64,000 nucleotides of DNA, from contig JANSXE010000005.1 of assembly GCA_024743195.1 (NCBI GenBank), positions 62,001 to 126,000 of the forward strand. The letters are read 5' to 3'. A program made the translations under genes and the position numbers. Below are positions 56,373-64,000 of this stretch, piece after piece; position 1 is the stretch's first letter, and every line of letters starts with the position of its first letter. This DNA comes from Alphaproteobacteria bacterium. GTDB taxonomy: Bacteria; Pseudomonadota; Alphaproteobacteria; UBA8366; Aestuariispiraceae. The notes below the pieces were generated by a model that saw only the letters and a list, made by a program, of their open reading frames with translations, had not been told where the DNA came from and did not search any database.

Positions 56373-57228
56373 GGGCGCCCTCCCGATCGCCCTGCATGCG
56401 GCGGACCACCATCGCCTGCGTGAAGAGCAGGATCATCATCACGCCGATGAGCATCATGCTGAGGGTGGCGCCGAAGGGCCAATCCCGCGCCGTCAGGAAC
56501 TGATCGTAGATGATGTTGCCGACCATCTGGATGCGCCCGCCTCCGAGCAGATCCGGCGTGATGAAGTTGCCGATGGACAGCACGAAGACGAAGACCGCGC
56601 CGGCGGCGACGCCGGGGATCGTCAGCGGCAGCGTCACCCGAAAGAAGGTGCGCACCGAGGACGCTCCGAGATCTTCCGACGCCTCCAGCGTCTCGGGATT
56701 GAGCCGCGAGATGGACGCGAAGATCGCCAGGATCACAAAGGGCAAGTAGTTGTAGACGAGCCCGGTGACGACCGCGAACTCGTTATAGAGCAATGAGAGC
56801 GGCTCGTTGATCAATCCCAGGGCCGTCAGCGCCTGATTGATCAAGCCCTCCCGATTCAGCAGCACGATCCAGGCGTAGGTGCGGATCAGGTAGTTGCTCC
56901 AGAAGGGCAACATCACGAGGACCAGGAACACGGTCTGTCTCCGCGGGGCGGCGCGCGCGATCGCGTAGGCCGCGGGATAGCCGATCAGCAGCGCGACGAG
57001 CGTCGCAAGGCCCGCGATTTTGGCGGACTTCAGAAAGATCGACAGATAGAGCGGATCGAAGGCGCGGCCGAAATTGTCGAAGCCGAAGACATAGTCGACG
57101 CCGCCGTAAACGCCCCGTTCGAAGAAGGCGAAGAAGAAGACGATTGCGCACGGCGCGACCAGCAGCAGCGCCAGCCAGGTGAGCCCGGGGCCGAGTAGAA
57201 TCCAGTCTCTGAGGAGCGAGCGCGGCAT
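56365..57228 (-). CDS. ABC transporter permease (PotB-like)
   Basis: LPFWSNYLIRTYAWIVLLNREGLINQALTALGLINEPLSLLYNEFAVVTGLVYNYLPFVILAIFASISRLNPETLEASEDLGAS. Confidence 0.94.
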   Translation of the reverse strand: MPRSLLRDWILLGPGLTWLALLLVAPCAIVFFFAFFERGVYGGVDYVFGFDNFGRAFDPLYLSIFLKSAKIAGLATLVALLIGYPAAYAIARAAPRRQTVFLVLVMLPFWSNYLIRTYAWIVLLNREGLINQALTALGLINEPLSLLYNEFAVVTGLVYNYLPFVILAIFASISRLNPETLEASEDLGASSVRTFFRVTLPLTIPGVAAGAVFVFVLSIGNFITPDLLGGGRIQMVGNIIYDQFLTARDWPFGATLSMMLIGVMMILLFTQAMVVRRMQGDREGAHA

Positions 57229-57327
57229 GACGGACGCCTATGGCCGATGGAGGGCGACGATCGGGCGGGATGGCGGGCGGCGCCGCGGCCAAGCCGAGCG
57301 CGCCGCCCGTTCCGCGAACGCCGCGGC

Positions 57328-58374
57328 CTATTCTGCCGCGAGAACTTCCGTGACCGTGCGCGAGAAGGCTCTCTGCCCGTCGCCGAGGTCGCGGAGCTGC
57401 TCCTGGGCGAGCAGCGTTTCGGGATCCATGCCGAGATTCGGGAACTGCTCGATCAGCGCGGGATCGAGCGCCGCCATGGCCGCCTGATTAGGCGTCTTGT
57501 AGAGAATGTTCGCCGGCACCCAGGCCCCGTTGTCCGCCTCCAGGACGAAGTTCAGGAAGGCGTGGGCGGCATCCTTGTTCTCCGACGCCTCGGTGATCAC
57601 CATCGCGTCGACCCACAGGTCGCTGCCCTCTTCCGGAATGACGTATTTGATCGCGTCGTTCTCGGCGACGCCATAGTTGCACCAGCCGTCCCAGGCCTGA
57701 ACCAGCCACGCCTCGCCGGAGACCAGCTTGGAATAGAAGGTCGTGTCGTCATAGGCGAGCAGCGACTGCTTCGCCTCAACGAGCAGATCCTTGGCGGCGT
57801 CAAGCGCCCCCTGGTCCGTCGTGTTGACGCTCTGCTCCTGCGCCAGGAACGCCGCCGCCATCAGCCAACGGTCGGTCGAGAGCATCGTCACCTTGCCCTT
57901 CAGGTCGTCGGACGGGCGCAGCAGGTCCATCCAACTGTCGGGGGTCTGCGAAACCAGATCGGAGCGGTAGCACAGCCCGGTCGTGCCCCAGGCGTAGGGA
58001 ACGGACACCTGATTGTCCGGGTCGTATTCGAGCTGCGCGGCCTCCGGATAGAGGTTTTTCAGATTGGGCAGCTTGTCGTGGTCGAGCTCGGCGGCGAGGC
58101 CCAGCGCTTTCAGCGCTTCGACGAACGGGGAGGATACGAACACGACGTCGTATCCCTTGCCCCGGCCGGCTACGACCTTGCCCATGATCTCCTCGTTGGT
58201 GGCGTGCACGGCGAGTTCGGCCTCGATGCCGGTGGCTTCCGTGAAGCGCTCGAGCATGTCCGCCGGCATGTAGCCGTCCCAGTTGGAGATCACGATCTTG
58301 TCTTGGGCGAGGGCCGGCCCGCTTATCGCGGCCGCACAGAACGCCGCCGCCGCCAGCTTGGTCAATTTCCGCAT
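57328..58374 (-). CDS. Extracellular solute-binding protein (PotD-like)
   Basis: Signal peptide MRKLTKLAAAAFCAAAISGPALAQ; DKIVISNWDGYMPADMLERFTEATGIEAEL. Confidence 0.92.
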   Translation of the reverse strand: MRKLTKLAAAAFCAAAISGPALAQDKIVISNWDGYMPADMLERFTEATGIEAELAVHATNEEIMGKVVAGRGKGYDVVFVSSPFVEALKALGLAAELDHDKLPNLKNLYPEAAQLEYDPDNQVSVPYAWGTTGLCYRSDLVSQTPDSWMDLLRPSDDLKGKVTMLSTDRWLMAAAFLAQEQSVNTTDQGALDAAKDLLVEAKQSLLAYDDTTFYSKLVSGEAWLVQAWDGWCNYGVAENDAIKYVIPEEGSDLWVDAMVITEASENKDAAHAFLNFVLEADNGAWVPANILYKTPNQAAMAALDPALIEQFPNLGMDPETLLAQEQLRDLGDGQRAFSRTVTEVLAAE

Positions 58375-58503
58375 GGTCAGTCTCCCGTTTCAGTTTCCCT
58401 GCACGGCAGCGCCGCGACGTCCTTCACGGAGCGCCGGACCCTGCAAACGTCCCTCTCGCGAGGCGCGGCCGTTCGACCGGTCGCTTGTCAGTTGCGAAAA
58501 CTC

Positions 58504-58527
58504 TGTACTATTTTGATAAAAAGTACA
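58504..58527. promoter_or_regulatory. Candidate operator TGTACT-N12-AGTACA in an AT-rich patch
   Basis: tgtactattttgataaaaagtaca, between divergent solute-binding and FAD-oxidoreductase genes. Confidence 0.6.
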
Positions 58528-58586
58528 ATCTGATTTCGGGTAGCGGGTCGTCGATCGCCGACAACGCCTGATTCGGGAGCTGTTTC

Positions 58587-59936
58587 ATGCGCCGCCTTTA
58601 CGCTGCGGAGGCCTACGATGCGACGCGATCTCCGGACAGCCACTGGCTGGCGACGGCGCCGCCGCTCGCGGCCGAATGTCGGCCGCTTGAGGATCCTGTG
58701 CGCTGCGACGTCGCCGTGATCGGCGGCGGCTTCACGGGCTTGTCGGCCGCGCATCGGCTGGCGCAAACCCATCGGCGTGCGGTTCGGCTTTTCGAGGCGG
58801 GACCGATCGCGTGGGGCGCGTCCGGCCGCAATGGCGGCTTCTGTTGTCTCGGCGGCTCGAAGCTCGGTCATGAGGCGATCGCGCGCCGCGTCGGGGGCGA
58901 GGAGGCCCGGCGCTTCGCCGACGCGCAACGCGCCGCGATCGATCATGTGGCGGCCTTTCTCGATCGCGTCGGCGTCGACGCCGACAGGCACAGCCGCGGC
59001 GAACTCGTGCTCGCGCACAAGCCGTCCCGGCTGTCGGCCCTGCGCGCCGAGGCGGCGCATCTGGAGTCACAGTTCGGCGTCGAGGCCGAGGTGATGGACC
59101 GAGCGGCCCTAGAGGCCGTCGGAGTCTCGGGACCGGAGTTCCACGCCGGACTTCACATTCCCTTCGGCTTCGCGCTCAACCCCCTCACCTACGCACGCGC
59201 CCTGGCGGCGGCCTGCGCGCAGGCCGGGGTCGTCCTGCACCCGCACAGCCCGGTGACGGACTGGCGGATGGACGGCGGGCGGCATCGGTTGCGCGTGAAC
59301 GGTCTGCCTGTGGTCGCGGACCGCGTGGTCCTGGCCGCCAACGGCTACGGCTCGGAAGACATGCCCGAATGGATGGCCGGACGCACGCTGCCCGCCCTGT
59401 CGCGCATCCTGGTGACCCGCCCGTTGACGGCTGCGGAGCGCGCGGCGCAAGGCTGGACGAGCGCGCTTATGGCGCAGGATTCACGGCGGCTGCTGCACTA
59501 TTTCCGCCTGCTGCCCGACGGGCGTTTCCTGTTCGGCGGCCGCGGCGGGCTGGCCGCCGGCGAGGCCGCAGCCGGCCGCTCGCACAGCCGGTTAAGGGCC
59601 GACTTCGACCGGATGTTCCCCGGCTGGGCGCATGTCGAAACGGAACGGAGCTGGTCGGGTTTCGTCTGTCTGAGCGCCTCGTTGGCGCCGTTCATCGGGG
59701 CGCTGCCGGATCGACCCGGCGCGTGGACGGCGCTTGCCTATCACGGCAACGGCGTCGCGATGGGCAGCTGGTCGGGGGCCCGCGTCGCCGATCTCGCCGC
59801 CGGCGTCGAGGGGGCCGAAGCGGCGATTCCGCAGCTTATGCGCGGACCGTTGAAGCGATTTCCCGCCTCGCGTATGCGTCTGGCCGCCTTGCGCGCCGCC
59901 TATGTCGCGTATGGGGTCGCGGACCGGTTCCTGTAA
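58587..59936 (+). CDS. FAD-dependent oxidoreductase (DAO / gamma-glutamylputrescine oxidase-like)
   Basis: CDVAVIGGGFTGLSAAHRLAQTHRRAVRLFEAGPIAWGASGRNGGFCC; ALAYHGNGVAMGSWSGARVADL. Confidence 0.9.
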   Translation: MRRLYAAEAYDATRSPDSHWLATAPPLAAECRPLEDPVRCDVAVIGGGFTGLSAAHRLAQTHRRAVRLFEAGPIAWGASGRNGGFCCLGGSKLGHEAIARRVGGEEARRFADAQRAAIDHVAAFLDRVGVDADRHSRGELVLAHKPSRLSALRAEAAHLESQFGVEAEVMDRAALEAVGVSGPEFHAGLHIPFGFALNPLTYARALAAACAQAGVVLHPHSPVTDWRMDGGRHRLRVNGLPVVADRVVLAANGYGSEDMPEWMAGRTLPALSRILVTRPLTAAERAAQGWTSALMAQDSRRLLHYFRLLPDGRFLFGGRGGLAAGEAAAGRSHSRLRADFDRMFPGWAHVETERSWSGFVCLSASLAPFIGALPDRPGAWTALAYHGNGVAMGSWSGARVADLAAGVEGAEAAIPQLMRGPLKRFPASRMRLAALRAAYVAYGVADRFL

Positions 59937-59950
59937 CGGGTCGGGCGTCG

Positions 59951-60871
59951 CTAGACGCGGGTCAGACGGCGGTGCGCGAGGGCGCGGACCTTGTTGAAAT
60001 CCGGGCGGATGCGCCGCGACGTCGCGATATGGTCGGTGAGACGGGCGGCGGCGCGCTCATAGTCTCCGGCCTCGATGGCGTCCAGTATCTCAAGATGCTC
60101 GCGGCAGGAATCGGCCAGACGGACCCGATCGCCGTAGTTCTCATATTCGCTCAGGCGGCGCAGACGGGTTTGCTGCTGGATGGCCTGCCGCAGGAAGCGG
60201 TTCCCGCAGCACTCCGCGACGGTCTCGTGAAAGTCGGCGTCGACGGCGAACAACTCCGCGACCGGCGCGGTGTCGACGGCGCCCGCCAGCATCTCCTCGT
60301 GCCGGGCGCGAAGGCGTGCGAAGGCGCGGGGATCGGGCTGAAAGCCCGGGGCCGCGACCGCCGCCGGCTCTATCAGCAGCCGGAACTCGTAACTCTCGTG
60401 ATAGGCGTTCGCGTCATTGAGCACCGGGCCGAAACGATAGAAGCGGCCCGGACCGCGCTCGACCACGCCTTCCTCGGCCATGCGGGCCAGGACGCGGTTG
60501 GCGGCGGCGCGATCCACCTCATACCGGCGCATAACGTCGGCGACGGCGATCTGCTCCGGCGCAAGGTTCGCGAATCGAGCGCGCACCAGATCGCGATAGA
60601 TGCGCTCTTCGCCGCTTTCGGGAATGGCGCGGTCGCGAAAGGCCTCGCCGTCCGCATCCAGCGCCAGGAAGTACCCGACATTGGGTTCCGAGCGCACGAC
60701 GCCGCGCGTCTCAAGCACCGACAACGCCGCGCGGACCGGGGAGCGGGAGACCCCGAGCAATTCGGACAGCCGGTTTTCCGTCAGCTTGGCCCCCCGCTTC
60801 AATCCCTCGCGTTCGACCTGCGCCATGATCCGGCGGGCGAGATCGAGGGTGCGTGCTTTCGGGACGGACAT
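59951..60871 (-). CDS. GntR/FadR-type regulator with FCD domain and two winged-helix segments
   Basis: GAKLTENRLSELLGVSRSPVRAALSVLETRGVVRSEPNVGYFLA; second segment IAVADVMRRYEVDRAAANRVLARMAEEGVVERGPGRFYRF; FCD-like C-terminus. Start moved to 60871. Confidence 0.88.
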   Translation of the reverse strand: MSVPKARTLDLARRIMAQVEREGLKRGAKLTENRLSELLGVSRSPVRAALSVLETRGVVRSEPNVGYFLALDADGEAFRDRAIPESGEERIYRDLVRARFANLAPEQIAVADVMRRYEVDRAAANRVLARMAEEGVVERGPGRFYRFGPVLNDANAYHESYEFRLLIEPAAVAAPGFQPDPRAFARLRARHEEMLAGAVDTAPVAELFAVDADFHETVAECCGNRFLRQAIQQQTRLRRLSEYENYGDRVRLADSCREHLEILDAIEAGDYERAAARLTDHIATSRRIRPDFNKVRALAHRRLTRV

Positions 60872-61230
60872 GGGGAAATGACACCCTGGAGCGGCCGCTC
60901 TGTTGAGGCTCGTAACCGTACGTCGATCATACGCCCTGGCCCATGCGCGGGACAAGCCGACCTCGCGGGCGATGCGAAGCGGCGCCCTGCCCTCTCTGGC
61001 GAGATTGGCTACACGCGGTCGATCAGGCCCGGCTCGCCCTACGTCGTCTCTGCAGTCGCGATCGGATAGCGACAATGCATCCGCCAACGGTCGGCGCGCG
61101 GCGCAAGACGCCGAGGAATTGCGTCCGTTCCGTCCAGGTTTACGGCCAGGATCGTAGGACGCCCGCAGCGGATCTCGGGCGCCGCCGGTCCGGTGCTTTG
61201 CATCGTTTCACACCCGACGCCCGCACGCCC

Positions 61231-61743
61231 TCATCGGCGAACCGTCGCCCCATCGATGCGCAACCGAACGTCCGGGATGACCGCGCCCGGTTCCGCCGGG
61301 CGCAGGCTGAGCGAGACGGCGCGCGGCTCGGACGACGGGGGAATCCCGTCCCGCGGCAGGGTGATCGTGAAGCGCCGGGTCTCGCCCGCGGCCGGCGGCG
61401 GAAAGAAGGCGACGACGCCAAGGTCCAGTCGGCCCGCCGCCGACGCCTCGCCGCACAGGATGAGGTCGACGGCGACCAGGAAGGCCCCGGGCGCCGTCCG
61501 TTCCGGCGTGAGATCGAGATGCAGCAGGCCCGGGCCGACCGTCGCGTCGGCCATGGCGCGCACGGCCCGAACGCCGGGGTTCTCTCGCGAGAGGACGGGG
61601 GCGGCGTCATCCATCACGGCCGGACAGTCTCCTCCCTCGCCGGCCGCGACGACGCCGGCCGCGCCCCAGACGCTCAGGAGCGCGGCGGCCAGAGCGGCGG
61701 CGCAAAGCCGGGCGCGTTTCCCTGAAAGCATGACGAGGCGCAT
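61231..61743 (-). CDS. Secreted hypothetical protein next to tyrosinase
   Basis: Signal-like RARLCAAALAAALLSVWGAAGVVAAG; no family recognised. Confidence 0.6.
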   Translation of the reverse strand: MRLVMLSGKRARLCAAALAAALLSVWGAAGVVAAGEGGDCPAVMDDAAPVLSRENPGVRAVRAMADATVGPGLLHLDLTPERTAPGAFLVAVDLILCGEASAAGRLDLGVVAFFPPPAAGETRRFTITLPRDGIPPSSEPRAVSLSLRPAEPGAVIPDVRLRIDGATVRR

Positions 61744-61810
61744 CGACGGGACCGTCTCCAGAACCGGCAAAGCGGCCCGCGCCGCCTGTGCCCCTGTTGA
61801 CCCAGATGGG

Positions 61811-61844
61811 CGGCCGCGCCCGCGGGATCAAGCGGGCGCGGCCG
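61811..61844 (-). terminator. Perfect 13-bp stem hairpin after tyrosinase
   Basis: CGGCCGCGCCCGC-GGGATCAA-GCGGGCGCGGCCG; no strong T-run. Confidence 0.5.
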
Positions 61845-61866
61845 TTCGGCCCGGTCTTCGTCCGGC

Positions 61867-63417
61867 CTAGAGGCGTAGGACCTCGATCTTGCCGACGGTG
61901 ATCGACATCTCCGGCGGATCGGCTTCCGGCTGCACCGGCAGCGGCAGGAGTTGCACCGTCAGGTCGTTCGGGTCGAGCCGCCCCGCCTCGGCGAGATGGC
62001 GCAGCGCGTCCGTCGCGTCGACCGTGAAGGCCTGCATGGCCGCATGACTGCCTTCGACGGGCGGCATGAAGTAGCTGAAGGAGCCGGCGTAGCCCGGAAC
62101 GCCGTAGCCGTCCGACGGCGTGACGCCGGGCGTGTTGACGTAGACGTTGACCACCGCCTGGGTGGCGGCGCCGGTGACGGTGATCTCGCTCAGGCGCAAC
62201 AGCGTCCGGCTCGGCTCCAACGCCACCCGGCGCTGGTCGGCCGACAGCGTCTTGTTCTCGGACGGGAAGAAGGCCCGGGTTCCGAACAGCCCCTCGGCCA
62301 GCCCCGTCGCGGCGACGGCGATCGACGCCGGCCGGCCGATGCTGGCGGTCGGGCCGCCGGGGCCGCTGGCCAGCAGGACCGCCGGCGCCGCGGGATCGAC
62401 CGGCGCCTCGGCCAGGCTCATCACACCCTTCTCGGACGGCGCGGCGGCGACGGCGGGCGCGACCAGCGTCTCGTAGGTGAAGCCCATCGCCCGGAAGTCG
62501 ACCGCCGCGGCGGCGGTCGCATCCACCGACCGGCCGTCGGCGTTGACGAATTGGCCGTTATAGACCTGCGGCTGGCTCGGCATGGTGTTGCCGACGGTCT
62601 GCCACTCCGCCCACAGGCGATCGACATTGCAGTGGTGCAGCCAGAAGATCGGGTCGAGCGGCGACATGCCGTTGCTCATGTGCCCGTTCGAACCGCCGGT
62701 CAGGACATGGCCGGTGTTGTGCGGGCCGGTTTCGACCGCGTGCCAGAAATCGTTGAAGGGGCCGAGCTTCAGGATCTGCGCGATGTTCGCGGCCGTGAAG
62801 TTGCCGCCGGTGTCGCGATCCTGCAGCCCGACCGTGGGCGTCAGCGCCCGGGTCCCGACGGTCCGAACCTCGACCGGGCTCCAATTGTTCGACTGGGCGT
62901 TGGACGGGTCCTTCCAGTAGGTGACGTTCAGATAGTCGTTGCTGAAGAAGGGCGCCGGCAGCCGGCCCCGGATTTCCGTCCAGTCCCAATAGGCCAGCGC
63001 GAAGTCCGGCTTGCCGATCAGCTTGCCGCAGATCTCCTCGTAAAAGGTGATGTAGTTGCGATGCCAGGCGAAGAAGTCGTCCAGCCCATGCGGACAATGA
63101 CCGAGATGGATCAGCGACTGGTTGCGCCAAGTCCGCTGGTCGGTCGGGTCGCTGGCCTGCAGATCGTGCATGGCCTTCACGGCCTCGCCGTAGTCGGTGA
63201 AGAAGCTGTCGGTCGACGCCATGGTCGACGCATTGCGCCGCACCCGGAGCGTCCCGCCCTGGGCGCGGACGATCGCCGGCGCCGACAACGCCCCCGCCGT
63301 CGCGACGGCGACGGCCGCGGCCGCCCCGCCCTTCAGAACCTGTCGGCGCGAAGGACCGCCGGTCCCGCCGCTGCGCCGCATGCTCGGCTTGGCGCCAGCC
63401 TGGATTTTCCCCACCAT
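61867..63417 (-). CDS. Tat-exported tyrosinase / polyphenol oxidase-like copper protein
   Basis: Tat motif SRRQVLKGGAAAAVAVATAGALSAPAIVRAQ; CuA HLGHCPHGLDDFFAWHRNYITFYEE; CuB GPHNTGHVLTGGSNGHMSNGMSPLDPIFWLHHCNVDRLW. Confidence 0.92.
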   Translation of the reverse strand: MVGKIQAGAKPSMRRSGGTGGPSRRQVLKGGAAAAVAVATAGALSAPAIVRAQGGTLRVRRNASTMASTDSFFTDYGEAVKAMHDLQASDPTDQRTWRNQSLIHLGHCPHGLDDFFAWHRNYITFYEEICGKLIGKPDFALAYWDWTEIRGRLPAPFFSNDYLNVTYWKDPSNAQSNNWSPVEVRTVGTRALTPTVGLQDRDTGGNFTAANIAQILKLGPFNDFWHAVETGPHNTGHVLTGGSNGHMSNGMSPLDPIFWLHHCNVDRLWAEWQTVGNTMPSQPQVYNGQFVNADGRSVDATAAAAVDFRAMGFTYETLVAPAVAAAPSEKGVMSLAEAPVDPAAPAVLLASGPGGPTASIGRPASIAVAATGLAEGLFGTRAFFPSENKTLSADQRRVALEPSRTLLRLSEITVTGAATQAVVNVYVNTPGVTPSDGYGVPGYAGSFSYFMPPVEGSHAAMQAFTVDATDALRHLAEAGRLDPNDLTVQLLPLPVQPEADPPEMSITVGKIEVLRL

Positions 63418-63526
63418 GATCGCGTCTCCCTGTTTGCCGCGCATGATTGCGCGCTAAACGATATTTTTTTGGATCATACTCGTTAAAGAAGCATCTGTGA
63501 AGCTTTTGCACCGGGGACGCCGCCAC

Positions 63527-63558
63527 GAAAAAAGCCGCGCCCGTTACGGGCGCGGCTT
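63527..63558 (-). terminator. Rho-independent terminator of the mmsA-like gene
   Basis: Minus-strand AAGCCGCGCCCG-TAA-CGGGCGCGGCTT followed directly by TTTTTT. Confidence 0.9.
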
Positions 63559-63591
63559 CCATCGGCGGCCTCGCGGGGGCGAGGCGGCGGA

Positions 63592-64000
63592 TCAATCGTT
63601 GGTCGGGAAGGCGAGCTGGTGTCCCTCCTTGATGCCCGAGGGCCAGCGGGAGCTCACCGTCTTCATCTTCGTGAAGAAGCGGATCGATTCCGGCCCGTGC
63701 ATCTGGGTGTCGCCGAACTTGGAGCGCTTGGCGCCGCCGAAATTGTGGAACGCCATCGGCACCGGGATCGGCACGTTGACGCCGATCATGCCGATATCTA
63801 CCGCCGCCGTGAAGCTGCGCGCCGCGTCGCCGTCGCGGGTGAAGATGGCGACGCCGTTGCCGTATTCGTGGGCGTTGATCATGTCGACCGCGTCCTCATA
63901 GGTCGAGGGCGCCATGACCGAGAGCACCGGCCCGAAGATCTCCGTCTTGTAGATCTCCATATCGGTCTTGACCTGATCGAACAGCGTACCGCCGACGAAG
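63592..64000 (-). CDS. mmsA: CoA-acylating methylmalonate-semialdehyde dehydrogenase, truncated at right edge
   Basis: EIYKTEIFGPVLSVMAPSTYEDAVDMINAHEYGNGVAIFTRDGDAARSFTAAVDIGMIGVNVPIPVPMAFHNFGGAKRSKFGDTQMHG. Confidence 0.93.
   Translation of the reverse strand, partial: FVGGTLFDQVKTDMEIYKTEIFGPVLSVMAPSTYEDAVDMINAHEYGNGVAIFTRDGDAARSFTAAVDIGMIGVNVPIPVPMAFHNFGGAKRSKFGDTQMHGPESIRFFTKMKTVSSRWPSGIKEGHQLAFPTND

Noticed and set aside
1-64000. CRISPR array, prophage or known defence system
   Set aside because: No regularly spaced repeats, integrase, capsid, restriction or toxin-antitoxin signatures were found; the ribbon-helix-helix gene at 18712 has no toxin partner.

Overview
This is a GC-rich chromosomal window, almost certainly alphaproteobacterial. 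The lineage call rests on the circularly permuted two-piece tmRNA gene, an alpha-type sspB, and DUF1127/DUF4169/bactofilin genes. It is mostly single-copy metabolic and regulatory genes. I see no phage, transposase, CRISPR array, rRNA or ordinary tRNA. Genes run off both edges: ettA on the left and a methylmalonate-semialdehyde dehydrogenase-like gene on the right. The ORF track is heavily contaminated with antisense and shadow ORFs, so starts were re-chosen where possible.

Most interesting items:
(1) A permuted ssrA with a readable tag (A)ANDNDEMVAVAA directly upstream of sspB.
(2) A 267-bp hierarchical inverted-repeat (MITE-like) element at 13090-13356. Its CTAG termini supply the stop codons of both convergent neighbours.
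(3) A CheW domain fused to a truncated-globin-like domain.
(4) A tightly packed ~9-kb minus-strand gene run: PotDBCA-type transporter, GT1 glycosyltransferase, three tandem cupins, AmgK-like kinase and ALDH. It is flanked by a divergent amine-oxidase-like gene and a dual-winged-helix GntR. This is the best candidate for an undescribed pathway.
(5) A phosphonate-monoester-hydrolase-like/GDPD/PhnX/PhnW island.
(6) A DMSP-lyase-like cupin overlapping a PhyH dioxygenase.
(7) A duplicated divergent promoter beside a WYL regulator.
(8) A 19-bp exact motif placed upstream of both azlCD and its AraC regulator.
(9) A 30-bp TetR-type palindrome.
All family names come from reading the translated sequence. 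No database search was run.
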